Positions 51,176-59,521 are shown, counted from the stretch's first letter. The stretch: DNA of 64,000 nt from Sphingobacteriales bacterium JAD_PAG50586_3 (GCA_023213195.1 CP096135.1:2414842-2478841), one strand, 5' to 3'. Notes: generated from the sequence alone by a model not told the origin. Made by a program: numbers and translations.

Positions 51176-52603
51176 TTATTTTACACGTTCTTTTTGGAAG
51201 AGCTCAATCTCTATAATGCCCGGCCCGCGGTAAAAATCAAGCGGCTTAATAAGCAGCTCTGGGGCAAATTTATCTTCCTTCACTTCCTTCTTAATTTTCT
51301 TCAGCATCTTCTCGTCTTTATCCACATAGTTGCTAACGCCCACAAAACTAATCTTCCTGTCTTTAATCAGCTTATCGCGGGTTTTGCAGGTGGCCTTAAT
51401 GCTATCTTGAATAAAGTTGCTCTTTAAACACTTAAGGTAGCCACCTTGTTTTTCAACCTGCTGAAACAAGCCCCAGGCGGCCTGCGCCAGCTTATGCGTA
51501 AGCTGCTCTACGTAGTACGACCCCGCCAATGGGTCGGCAATTTTATCCATGAACGCCTCGTACTTGGCTACCAGTTGCGTGTTGCGCGCCTGGCGGCGAC
51601 TAAAGCTATCCGGACGTTTGTATGTACTGTCAAAAGGCTCGGCAACAAAGGCATCTACCCCGCCAACAATGGCAGCCATAACCTCTGTTGTGCTGCGCAG
51701 CATATTGGTTTGTGCTGAGTATATACTCTTGTTCCACTTGCTGGTTTCGGCGGTAATGCTGCACGGCACATCTATACCATAGCCGCTGCAAATGTTGGCC
51801 CATAGTATTTTCAGTGCGCGGATTTTAGCTATCTCTACAAAGTAGCCGCTCCCTACCGCCATGGTAAACTGCATGCGTTTTGCCACATCTTCGGCATTCA
51901 TTTTAAGGTCGGTAAGCTTGCCCAGGTATTCGTTGGCCTGTGCAAGGCTAAAGGCCAGTTCTTCGGTAGCCGATGCCCCCGCGTTGTGGAAGTGCCTGCC
52001 GTTAATGGCCAGCAGCTTTAAATTTCCTTTATCGTTTTTGGCGGCATCAACCATAGCGGCAGCCACCTTATAGTTTTCGTTCTCGGGGTAATCGGCGTAG
52101 CCACGGGCGGTATAGTCGCCCAATGGGTCAAGGCCTATAACCACATTCATTTGCTCCATGCTAAGGCCGCGGTTTTCCACCTCCTCTTTAAGCATAAAGT
52201 GGATAAGCGGGTTAGCCTCGCCACAGTCAAACTGAAGCGCGATAATCTCTATTTGTATGCCCTCTAAAAGGCCGTGCATTTCGTGTTGGTCGCTGAGGTA
52301 GTTGCCTGTAAACCGTAGGCCCGATGCACCGCCTTGCAAGGCCTCCAGCGCGTGCTTGTTGGCTTTTGCAATATCATCTTCAATAGGCACTTCGGCAATA
52401 ATATCCCAGTAGTTGTTTTCGCGGTTGTTGAGTACGGGCAGGGGCAAGGTCTGTAGGCTCTCGGCCGGGTAGTACGCATCAACACTTATGCCCTCGTTAT
52501 TCCAAACAAGGTATTCCTCAAAACTCTTTCCTTTCAGCTCGCGCTCGGCTTCGGCGCGCCACTTGCCGTAGTCGGCGGGGGTAAACTCATCAAACAAACT
52601 CAT
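51176..52603 (-). CDS. mutA: methylmalonyl-CoA mutase small (beta) subunit
   Basis: 475 residues. Non-catalytic partner of the adenosylcobalamin-dependent mutase that interconverts methylmalonyl-CoA and succinyl-CoA. TIM-barrel half is present (GLEMQ-type region replaced by MEQMNVVIGLDPLGDYTARG; YAMAVGSGYFVEIAKIRALK-like FTMAVGSGYFVEIAKIRALK; PFDSTYKRPDSFSRRQARNT). The cobalamin motif DXHXXG is absent, as in beta subunits. The alpha subunit gene is not adjacent, which is unusual; it must lie elsewhere. Confidence 0.9.
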   Translation of the reverse strand: MSLFDEFTPADYGKWRAEAERELKGKSFEEYLVWNNEGISVDAYYPAESLQTLPLPVLNNRENNYWDIIAEVPIEDDIAKANKHALEALQGGASGLRFTGNYLSDQHEMHGLLEGIQIEIIALQFDCGEANPLIHFMLKEEVENRGLSMEQMNVVIGLDPLGDYTARGYADYPENENYKVAAAMVDAAKNDKGNLKLLAINGRHFHNAGASATEELAFSLAQANEYLGKLTDLKMNAEDVAKRMQFTMAVGSGYFVEIAKIRALKILWANICSGYGIDVPCSITAETSKWNKSIYSAQTNMLRSTTEVMAAIVGGVDAFVAEPFDSTYKRPDSFSRRQARNTQLVAKYEAFMDKIADPLAGSYYVEQLTHKLAQAAWGLFQQVEKQGGYLKCLKSNFIQDSIKATCKTRDKLIKDRKISFVGVSNYVDKDEKMLKKIKKEVKEDKFAPELLIKPLDFYRGPGIIEIELFQKERVK

Positions 52604-52607
52604 AGGG

Positions 52608-52615
52608 CAAAGATA
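52608..52615 (-). promoter_or_regulatory. -7 box TATCTTTG of the mutA operon
   Basis: Minus-strand exact consensus, 4 bp ahead of the mutA ATG. It should drive mutA, the adenosyltransferase, the lipoprotein and serB as a leaderless message. Confidence 0.6.
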
Positions 52616-52689
52616 CTTGAATTAGATAATAAGCGAATGAGATAATAAGCTAATGTTGTCTGAACCGCAGATTAATGGATTAGTTTGAT

Positions 52690-53370
52690 TACTGGACTTC
52701 CACCCAAACTGTCATCCCGAACTTGATTCGGGATCTCGAATATCACCATGCGGCGATGGTTTCGTCATTGCACTGTCCTCCTCCGTCGCGCGGTAGCGCG
52801 ACACCTCCTTCAAAGGAGGATAACCCACGCCCATTTTTGTCTCCCTCTCGGAGGCTTACAGTCCTGACCGTAGCGTCAGGAGAGTACCCCGAAGGGGGAG
52901 GGAGGTTTTTAGCCCCGAACAACTCCCCTACTTTTTAAGGAGGGGTGTCCGCCTCAGGCGGACGGGGTGGTTACATTCTACGAAATTTGTCTGCCGACGG
53001 CTGTCTATGCGGCAGGCACTCTTATGCAGAGGGCACTTCCCTTCGGGGAGTTCATTTCTTTGCTTGTCCAAAGAAACGAACCAAAGAAAAGACACCACGT
53101 CCAAAAACTCTAAAATTTGCTACGCGCCGCGCTCCCGCGCTAATCTGGCGCTTGAAATTTTGAGTTCACACAGGACGTGGACAGCCCAGCGCACGGAATT
53201 TTGCACAAAAGAGCCCACCGCACAATGGCATAGAATTTTGTCTCCCTCTCGGAGGGAGTACCCCGAAGGGGGAGGGAGGACTTTAGAGCCATACCTGCGA
53301 CGCTTGTGCTTCCCTACTGTCCTCTCCCGTCTGTCGCCGTTGGCGCCAGCCACCCTCTCCATGAAAAGTA
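52690..53370. repeat. repeat mosaic upstream of the reverse transcriptase island
   Basis: Gene-free. Contains GTCATCCCGAAC-TTGA-TTCGGGATC (52711-52734, same family as near 6080). GGAGTACCCCGAAGGGGGAG blocks occur near 52881 and 53250. A CTTTGCTTGTCCAAAGAAACG tract (split CTTTGCTTGTCC, AAAGAAACGAACC) lies near 53060. Arms CACCACGTCC (53094) and GGACGTGG (53173) could pair over 80 nt. Short open frames here are compositional. Such repeats often mark insertion-prone boundaries. Confidence 0.6.
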
Positions 53371-53401
53371 TTTGGAAATACGTATTGGTTTAATATATTT
53401 G
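53371..53401 (+). promoter_or_regulatory. promoter of the DRT3 operon
   Basis: TTTGG at 53371-53375 (-33) and TATATTTG at 53394-53401 (-7) with an 18-bp spacer, a full Bacteroidota promoter. Leader to the first ATG is about 35 nt. Confidence 0.6.
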
Positions 53402-53440
53402 TAATTCACTGCTTGTTAATACATAGGATGTATATTTAAG

Positions 53441-54619
53441 ATGAACCAAAATTTTACCCCTACTCAATTATTCAATTTATTAAAGAAAAATGAGTTGTAT
53501 AAATATGGAATATCCAAAGATGATTTATTAGCTTCTTTAAAGCATACAACTGACAGTATTATTGATAATACTATTCAATTTAATATTTTTAATAAGAGAG
53601 ATAATTTTTCGGTTGGTACATTAGAAGAAAAGCTTGTTCTAAGAAAGCTAAATGATAACATTCTTCGCATATACAAAGGACATCAAGCAAATAGAAAAGT
53701 AATTGTTTCACAAATATCCATTTTGTTAGCTGAGTCTTACCCGGGATTTGTGATAAAAACTGATTTGAAAAGCTTTTTTGAAAGTATTGATAGGAATAGG
53801 CTATTAGAAAAATTACATGATAATTCAATTTTGTCTTATTATTCCCTACAGCTTTTGAAAAATATATTTTCAAATCCAGTTATGTCTACTATTAATGGCT
53901 TACCGAGAGGTATAAATGTTAGTTCAACACTTTCTGAAATATATATGCAGAAGTTTGATAAAATAATTAGAAGGATTGATGGGGTATATTATTATGCAAG
54001 ATATGTAGATGATATTGTAATATTTATAAACAGTGAAAGATTAGTAGATAATGTAAAGTCTTCGGTTATTAATTATTTAGAAATAGGATTAGAATTAAAT
54101 GAGAAGAAAACACAGATTTATTCATTAGCAAGACCAGATGCTAGAAAGCCACTAGAGTTTTTAGGTTATAAATTTACTGTAAAAAGAATACCTAGGAAAC
54201 CAATTGAACTTTCAATTTCTATTGCAGATAAAAAGATTAAAAGGATTAAAACAAGAATTGTGAAATCATTTTTAGATTATTTACTAAATGGAGACTTTAA
54301 TTTGCTTGAAAACAGAGTTAAATTTTTAAGTGGAAATTTTAGTATTAAAAGTAATAAAAAGGGAAATATTTTAAAAGCAGGCATATATTATAATTATAGT
54401 CAAGTAAATGATTTGTCTGTTTTAACAGATCTAAATATGTTTTATCATAAGCTGCTAAATAGTAAAAAAACATCTTTGGGTGTGAAAATTAATGCTTCTT
54501 TAACAACTGTTCAAAAATATAGACTTTCAAAATATTCATTTGTGCACGGTTATATTAATAAAGTATATTACAAATTTAGGCCGGAGACAATTGTTAATAT
54601 AAAAAGGTGCTGGATATGA
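53441..54619 (+). CDS. drt3a: DRT3 reverse transcriptase Drt3a (UG3-like)
   Basis: 392 residues with a complete polymerase core. Motif A: FVIKTDLKSFFESID (Asp108). Motif B: NGLPRGINVSSTLSEI (153-166). Motif C: YYARYVDDIVIF, YVDD at 188-191. Motif D/E region: LELNEKKTQIYSLARPDARK with LEFLGYKF. The first 90 residues are helical with no integrase, RNase H or maturase domain, so it is neither a group II intron nor a retrotransposon enzyme. It overlaps the second RT by ATGA. DRT3 systems pair such a short RT with a longer one plus an ncRNA. Composition is far more AT-rich than flanking genes, suggesting transfer. A retron RT was considered, but no msr/msd precedes it. Confidence 0.82.
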   Translation: MNQNFTPTQLFNLLKKNELYKYGISKDDLLASLKHTTDSIIDNTIQFNIFNKRDNFSVGTLEEKLVLRKLNDNILRIYKGHQANRKVIVSQISILLAESYPGFVIKTDLKSFFESIDRNRLLEKLHDNSILSYYSLQLLKNIFSNPVMSTINGLPRGINVSSTLSEIYMQKFDKIIRRIDGVYYYARYVDDIVIFINSERLVDNVKSSVINYLEIGLELNEKKTQIYSLARPDARKPLEFLGYKFTVKRIPRKPIELSISIADKKIKRIKTRIVKSFLDYLLNGDFNLLENRVKFLSGNFSIKSNKKGNILKAGIYYNYSQVNDLSVLTDLNMFYHKLLNSKKTSLGVKINASLTTVQKYRLSKYSFVHGYINKVYYKFRPETIVNIKRCWI

Positions 54620-56541
54620 GTAAAATTAAAATTGACAAAGACGATAAAGCAAGGGTTATACTAACAGAGTTATTACCTTATGAAGTCCCCATGCTGTTTT
54701 CTAATGATGGTTTTCATTCTATATTGAAGAATAAAGGCAAGGAAAGTATTATATCTAAAATCAAATTAGCGAATAGTAAAGATTTTTCAATACCTTTTAA
54801 CTATGAAATTAGGAAGAATGACGGTGATAGTAGGACACTTAGTATAATACATCCATTTAAGCAAATCGACTTTATTGATTTTTATTCGAAGTACGATTCT
54901 TTAATTCTTCATTTGTGTTCTAAAAGCCCATTTTCTCTTAGAAGAGTAAGTAGTGTTGCAAAATATTATTATTCAGCATCTATGGTTTTTAATGAAGATA
55001 CCATTAAAGCACCTGGAGCTGAAATTGAACCCGAAGTATTAGATACTGAGACTCAATTATTAAAATCATATTTTACATATTATCCAATTGACTTAATACA
55101 TAAATTTTTTGATAAGAGAGAGTATATAAAACTAGAGCAAAGATTTAATCAGGTTTTAGAATTTGACTTAAGTAAGTGTTTTTATCATATATATACTCAT
55201 TCCCTCACTTGGGCGGTTAAAGGTAAAGAAGAAGCAAAGTCAAATGCAAATAAAGAAACTTTTGAAAATGACTTTGATAAATTAATGCAAAAAGCTAATT
55301 ATAATGAAACTAACGGAATAATTGTAGGACCGGAAGTTTCACGAATATTTGCGGAAATTATTTTACAGCAAATAGATTTAGATGTTTTGAAAATTCTGGA
55401 AAGCAATAAAGTTAAGTTAAAGTATGGGGTTGATTTTGATATTAAAAGATACGTTGATGATTATTTTATTTTTGCTAATGATGAAAAAATACTTGATCAG
55501 ATTTTAATAATATATAAAAAGCAACTGGAGTGCTATAAACTGTATGTAAACACTGCTAAAACTCAAAAAAGAAAGGTACCCTTCATATCGAACATCGCTA
55601 TAGCAAAAAGGGAGATTGGTAAATTAGATGATAGACTTTTTAAAGAACTTTTTAATGATTTTAGTACAGATGTTTCACTTAATAAAATTAAGAACCCTTA
55701 TGCAATTTCAAATAATTTTATAAAGGAGTTTCAAGCAATTGTTAAGCAAAATGAATTGACATACGAAACAATCAGTAAGGAAGTAATAAGAAATCTAAAA
55801 AAGATGCTTATCTATTTCATTAAAAACATTAAAATTGAAGATGGGAAGGCAGAAGTAGAATCCTTTTTAATGATTGTATTAGATATTTCGTTTTATGCAT
55901 ATAGTCTTTGCATTAATGCCAGTACAACATTTAAAATATCTCAAATAATAGTGTTGGCTTGTAAATACATTGACGGTAATCATTTCGAATTAAAATATAC
56001 TATCCATTCTAAGATTGCAAAGGAGTCGGATTTTGCAATGACTATATTTAATAGCCGATCTAAACCAACAGACACAAATATTGATACTCTTAATCTACTT
56101 ATTTCTCTTAGAAAATTAGATGATTCATATCTTTTAAACGAATCTAGGTTAAAAGAGCTTTTTAGAATTGAATCAGCTTTGGATTATTTAAAACTCAATT
56201 ATTTTCAAATTGTAACTTTGTTGTATTATATCAGAAATGAATCTATTTATTCGGATATTAAAAATGAACTACAAAATTGTATAGAACAGAAATTTTTAGC
56301 GGATGGCATATTTACACAGTCTGAATTGACATTATTATTTCTAGATGTATTAACTTGCCCCTTTATAGAAGATAAATTGAAGAATAAAATTGTTAGACAT
56401 ACAAAACTATCAAGAGATGTCAAAGCAGAAGCTCAGTTGATTGTAGATCAAATTTCTGATAGTTATTGGTTTATGGATTGGGATATTGATATTGATTTAG
56501 AAGGAGTCCTTAAAAAGAAGGAATGGGGCTCATCATATTAA
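54616..56541 (+). CDS. drt3b: DRT3 reverse transcriptase Drt3b (UG8-like)
   Basis: 641 residues from the ATG at 54616, whose ATGA overlaps the drt3a stop (an in-frame GTG at 54607 is less likely). Numbering from that ATG: motif A LEFDLSKCFYHIYTHSL (Asp about 184), motif B GIIVGPEVSRIFAEI (about 234-248), motif C DIKRYVDDYFIFAND with YVDD about 279-282. Motif B has GIIVGP rather than the usual GLPQG. About 340 further residues are mostly helical with no nuclease motif I can see. Divergent from drt3a, so not a recent duplicate. In DRT3 the two RTs act together in phage defence. Confidence 0.8.
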   Translation: MSKIKIDKDDKARVILTELLPYEVPMLFSNDGFHSILKNKGKESIISKIKLANSKDFSIPFNYEIRKNDGDSRTLSIIHPFKQIDFIDFYSKYDSLILHLCSKSPFSLRRVSSVAKYYYSASMVFNEDTIKAPGAEIEPEVLDTETQLLKSYFTYYPIDLIHKFFDKREYIKLEQRFNQVLEFDLSKCFYHIYTHSLTWAVKGKEEAKSNANKETFENDFDKLMQKANYNETNGIIVGPEVSRIFAEIILQQIDLDVLKILESNKVKLKYGVDFDIKRYVDDYFIFANDEKILDQILIIYKKQLECYKLYVNTAKTQKRKVPFISNIAIAKREIGKLDDRLFKELFNDFSTDVSLNKIKNPYAISNNFIKEFQAIVKQNELTYETISKEVIRNLKKMLIYFIKNIKIEDGKAEVESFLMIVLDISFYAYSLCINASTTFKISQIIVLACKYIDGNHFELKYTIHSKIAKESDFAMTIFNSRSKPTDTNIDTLNLLISLRKLDDSYLLNESRLKELFRIESALDYLKLNYFQIVTLLYYIRNESIYSDIKNELQNCIEQKFLADGIFTQSELTLLFLDVLTCPFIEDKLKNKIVRHTKLSRDVKAEAQLIVDQISDSYWFMDWDIDIDLEGVLKKKEWGSSY

Positions 56542-56547
56542 AAGATA

Positions 56548-56712
56548 AGGTTGGTGTCAAAAGCCATGAAGGCCCTAAAAAAGTCTTCAATACGGATAGC
56601 GACTTTAATGTTTTTATTAGCTGAATTTTTAGCTTATTTAAATATTTTTTTGTTATTTGAGTTTTTTAGGAAACTGAAAAACACCACACACGATAGCTTA
56701 AGATGCCAACCT
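56548..56712 (+). ncRNA. candidate DRT3 non-coding RNA with ACACAC template
   Basis: Begins 7 nt after the drt3b stop. AGGTTGGTGTC (56548-56558) pairs with GATGCCAACCT (56702-56712) over 11 bp including two G-U pairs, enclosing about 143 nt. Internal helices are AAAGTC/GACTTT (56580-56585/56601-56606) and GTTTTT/AAAAAC (56661-56666/56677-56682). Directly after the second lies ACCACACACG, with CACACAC at 56685-56691. From memory, DRT3 ncRNA carries an ACACAC template copied into poly(GT). No separate promoter seen; it may be processed from the operon transcript. Short open frames in it are not protein-like. Confidence 0.65.
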
Positions 56713-56727
56713 GTCTTTTATTCCTCT

Positions 56728-56754
56728 TTAATTAAACAATTAATAATTTTTTTT
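56728..56754 (+). terminator. weak terminator of the DRT3 operon
   Basis: TTAATT-AAAC-AATTAA hairpin followed by TAA and T8 (56747-56754). All A-T stem, so weak, but the position fits the end of the ncRNA. Confidence 0.5.
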
Positions 56755-56865
56755 ACAACCCTTTAATTGAAGTTGTATTTACAAAATTTCTATTATATAA
56801 GTAACTGAAGTTCCCAACGTCACAGCTATTCCTTCCCCTATCTTTACATCTCAAACCCCCTCCCC

Positions 56866-57314
56866 ATGAAAACCCACCACCTTACTATGTTTGAGTACGA
56901 CCATTGGGCCAATAGCCTGCTTATTGACGTTATGGTTGAGCACGAGATTATTGACGATAGGATATGGAGCCTGATGAGCCACATTATATGGGCCAAGCAG
57001 GTGTGGATGAAACGCATTATGCAGGAAGATATTTTGGGCTACGCGCCTTTTAACCTAATTCCCTGGATGAGATGAGGCAGCAGGCCGAGCAGGTGCATAA
57101 CAGGTATATTGGTTTTATAGCATCTACCGACGATTACAGCGCGGTGCTGGAGTATAAAAACTCGCGCGGCGATGCATGGAACAGTACTTACGAGGATATA
57201 CTGACGCACATTGCCAACCACGGCACCTACCACCGCGGGCAAATTGCCAGTAGGCTAAAAGAGATTGGCGTACAGCCGCCTACAACGGATTATATTGCGT
57301 ATAGCAGGCTGTAG
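56866..57314 (+). CDS. DinB/YfiT-like four-helix protein, one frameshift
   Basis: About 149 residues. MKTHHLTMFEYDHWANSLLIDVM, then SHIIWAKQVWMKRI and ILTHIANHGTYHRGQIASRL (three separate helices), supply the His residues of the DinB metal-binding triad. These proteins are metal-dependent thiol-transfer or hydrolase-like enzymes of mostly unknown substrate. The frame breaks at CCC 57061-57063; C4 gives PLDEMRQQAEQVHNRY. A TATCTTTA near-match to the -7 consensus lies at 56839-56846. Confidence 0.8.
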
Positions 57315-57356
57315 CCTAATAATTCATAATTATTAATTAATAATTAGTAGAACCAT

Positions 57357-57364
57357 TACCTTTG
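57357..57364 (+). promoter_or_regulatory. -7 box TACCTTTG of the tiny lipoprotein
   Basis: Exact consensus 18 bp before the ATG at 57383. It supports that this short frame is a real gene. Confidence 0.55.
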
Positions 57365-57382
57365 TATCTTCGTACTATTATT

Positions 57383-57532
57383 ATGAAATTTCGTAAGCCG
57401 TTTATAATTTTCTTGTTGAGCATTACGGTGCTTGCTTTTGCTGATAGCTGCAAGAGTAAGAACGTGTATGGCCGCAGGGGTGGTGGCGGTGGTCGCCGCG
57501 GCGGCTGCGATTGTCCGGGTATAGGCCACTAA
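57383..57532 (+). CDS. tiny Gly/Arg-rich lipoprotein (49 aa)
   Basis: Reading from ATG at 57383: MKFRKPFIIFLLSITVLAFADSC, a lipoprotein-type signal with Cys at 23, then KSKNVYGRRG, a Gly/Arg run and the end GCDCPGIGH. Shares GRRG and overall plan with the gene at 17348-17482. Own promoter 18 bp upstream. Function unknown; CDCPGIGH could bind metal. Confidence 0.6.
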   Translation: MKFRKPFIIFLLSITVLAFADSCKSKNVYGRRGGGGGRRGGCDCPGIGH

Positions 57533-57569
57533 AACACTTTCATTTAGTATTAAATAGAGATTGGGAACA

Positions 57570-57625
57570 ATTAATTTCCCCTCTCTATGGGAGAGGGGGT
57601 TAGGGGGTGAGGCTACCTCTTATTA
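57570..57625. repeat. palindromic intergenic repeat
   Basis: CCCCTCTCTATGGGAGAGGGG hairpin (arms CCCCTCTC / GAGAGGGG) followed by GTTAGGGGGTGAGG. It resembles the hairpin at about 44975-45000 (CACCCCAACCCCTCTCC in reverse orientation). Confidence 0.6.
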
Positions 57626-57673
57626 ACCATGTTGCAGTTGAAAAGTTGGCGATGCAGAACGCCCCTTTAGCCG

Positions 57674-57681
57674 TATCTTTG
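57674..57681 (+). promoter_or_regulatory. -7 box TATCTTTG of thyA
   Basis: Exact consensus ending 4 bp before the thyA ATG, predicting a leaderless message. Confidence 0.6.
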
Positions 57682-57685
57682 TAAC

Positions 57686-58480
57686 ATGGAACAGTACCAC
57701 CAACTTTTACAACATATACTAGATAACGGCGCCCACAAAAGCGACCGCACAGGCACAGGCACTTACAGCGTTTTTGGTCACCAAATGCGTTTCGACCTTA
57801 GCAAGGGTTTCCCGGTAATTACTACCAAAAAGCTACACCTGCGTTCTATTATTATTGAGTTGTTGTGGTTTCTTAGGGGCGATAGCAACATACAATACCT
57901 GAAAGATAACGGCGTTTCTATATGGGACGAGTGGGCCGATGAAAACGGCAACCTGGGCCCTGTATACGGGCACCAATGGCGCAGCTGGCCTACACCCGAT
58001 GGTGGCAGTATTGACCAGATTACCAACCTTATTAACCAAATAAAAAAGAACCCTGATAGTCGCCGCCTTATAGTAAGTGCATGGAACGTGGCCGATGTGG
58101 ATAAGATGGCTCTTCCGCCGTGCCACTGCCTGTTCCAGTTTTATGTGGCCGATGGTAAACTGTCGTGCCAACTGTACCAACGCAGCGCCGATGTGTTTTT
58201 GGGGGTTCCGTTTAACATAGCGTCGTACGCCTTGCTTACCATGATGGTTGCGCAGGTATGTGGACTTGAGGCCGGTGAGTTTATCCACACCTTTGGCGAT
58301 GCCCACCTGTATAGCAACCACATAGAGCAAACCAAGCTTCAGCTAAGCCGCGACATTCGCCCGTTGCCAACTATGAAAATAAACCCCGAGGTGAAGGATA
58401 TTTTTGGCTTTACCTACGAAGATTTCACCCTGGAAAACTACGACCCGCACCCGCATATTAAAGCCGCCGTTGCTGTTTAA
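57686..58480 (+). CDS. thyA: thymidylate synthase
   Basis: 264 residues, the standard length. Methylates dUMP to dTMP using methylenetetrahydrofolate. [20 protein letters not shown], the Arg loop [13 protein letters not shown], the active-site [11 protein letters not shown] with nucleophilic Cys, and [11 protein letters not shown] are intact. No folA follows; the next gene is unrelated. Confidence 0.97.
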   Translation: MEQYHQLLQHILDNGAHKSDRTGTGTYSVFGHQMRFDLSKGFPVITTKKLHLRSIIIELLWFLRGDSNIQYLKDNGVSIWDEWADENGNLGPVYGHQWRSWPTPDGGSIDQITNLINQIKKNPDSRRLIVSAWNVADVDKMALPPCHCLFQFYVADGKLSCQLYQRSADVFLGVPFNIASYALLTMMVAQVCGLEAGEFIHTFGDAHLYSNHIEQTKLQLSRDIRPLPTMKINPEVKDIFGFTYEDFTLENYDPHPHIKAAVAV

Positions 58481-58484
58481 TACC

Positions 58485-59521
58485 ATGGGGCGCTTTGTAA
58501 AACTTGGGCTGGAACTGGTGCTGATGCTTTTTATAGTGTCGTGCCTGTGCTGTGCTAAGTATACATCGTACCTCAGTCAAGCCGCAGCGGGGCAGTTCCG
58601 AATACTGGCCAAAAGTCAGCCTATTGACGATTACCTGAAAGATACCGCGGTGCCAGATAGTGTGCGCAAGCAACTGCAACTGGTTAAAGAAATAAGGGCC
58701 TATGCATTTGATAAATTAGGGCTGCTGCCTACCAACAACTACACCAAGTTATTTGACCAAGAGGGCAAGCCATTGCTTTGGGTAGTATCGGCCAGTAAAG
58801 AGTTTAGCCTTGAGCCGAAGATGTGGTGGTTTCCTATAGTGGGCAATGTATCGTACAAAGGATTTTTAGCTTAGAAGGGGCGCAAGACTAGGCCGCCGAC
58901 CTGCAGGCCGATGGATACGATACCCGCATACGCGAAGTGAACGCATGGAGCACCTTGGGGTGGTTTTCTGACCCTGTAATGAGTACTATGCTGGAATACC
59001 CCGAAGCAGACCTTGCAGAGTTGCTCTTCCACGAGCTTAGCCACTCTACCATCTACATAAAGGGCAATGTTGATTTTAGCGAGAGCCTTACCAACTTTAT
59101 AGGTATGCGAGGGGCTATTATGTATATGGAAGATAAGTATGGCAAGGGGTCTAAAGAGGCTATGCGCTACATAAATGATATTGCCGATATTGACCGTTTT
59201 GAGCAGTATATGCTAAATGGGGCCATTAAGCTTGATAGCCTGTATGCGGGCATGGCCGGTATTAAAGATAACAGTGCAAAGAGCAAGCTTAAACAGGCCT
59301 ACATAGGGCAAATTGTGGCTAACCTTGATACGGTTAACTTTATTGATAAGGGCTATTACCACCATGTGTTTGATAACCGCCCGCTGCCTAACAATGCCTA
59401 CTTTATTGTAAAGCGCCAGTACAATAGTAAGATGAATGATTTTGCCCTTGAAATGGATAAAATTGCTGGTGGCGACCTTATTAAATATATAGCTTATTTA
59501 AGGGAGAAGTATAAGAAGTAG
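58485..59521 (+). CDS. HELSH putative aminopeptidase, frameshift plus in-frame TAG
   Basis: About 345 residues. One N-terminal membrane helix or lipoprotein-type signal (VLMLFIVSCLCC). The zinc motif LAELLFHELSHSTIYIKGN with following ESLTNFIG matches the predicted aminopeptidase family (YLSQAAAGQFRIL ... is its usual N-terminal block). The frame breaks at T5 58863-58867 (T6 gives GFFSLEGAQD). Then an in-frame TAG at 58889-58891 interrupts QD-AADLQADGYDT. Unlike the indels elsewhere this is a substitution; it may be another error or true decay. Confidence 0.75.

Noticed and set aside
53007..53393. Open frames of 70-130 codons upstream of drt3a on both strands
   Set aside because: They fall in the palindromic repeat mosaic, and their residues reflect repeat composition with no protein-like pattern.
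53441..54619. First RT considered as a retron or group II intron RT
   Set aside because: No msr-msd-like inverted structure upstream, no maturase or endonuclease domain, and a second RT is translationally coupled.
56551..56766. 71-codon frame overlapping the DRT3 ncRNA, with a hydrophobic centre
   Set aside because: No start context, composition follows AT richness, and the same bases form the closing helix and hairpins. RNA is the better reading.
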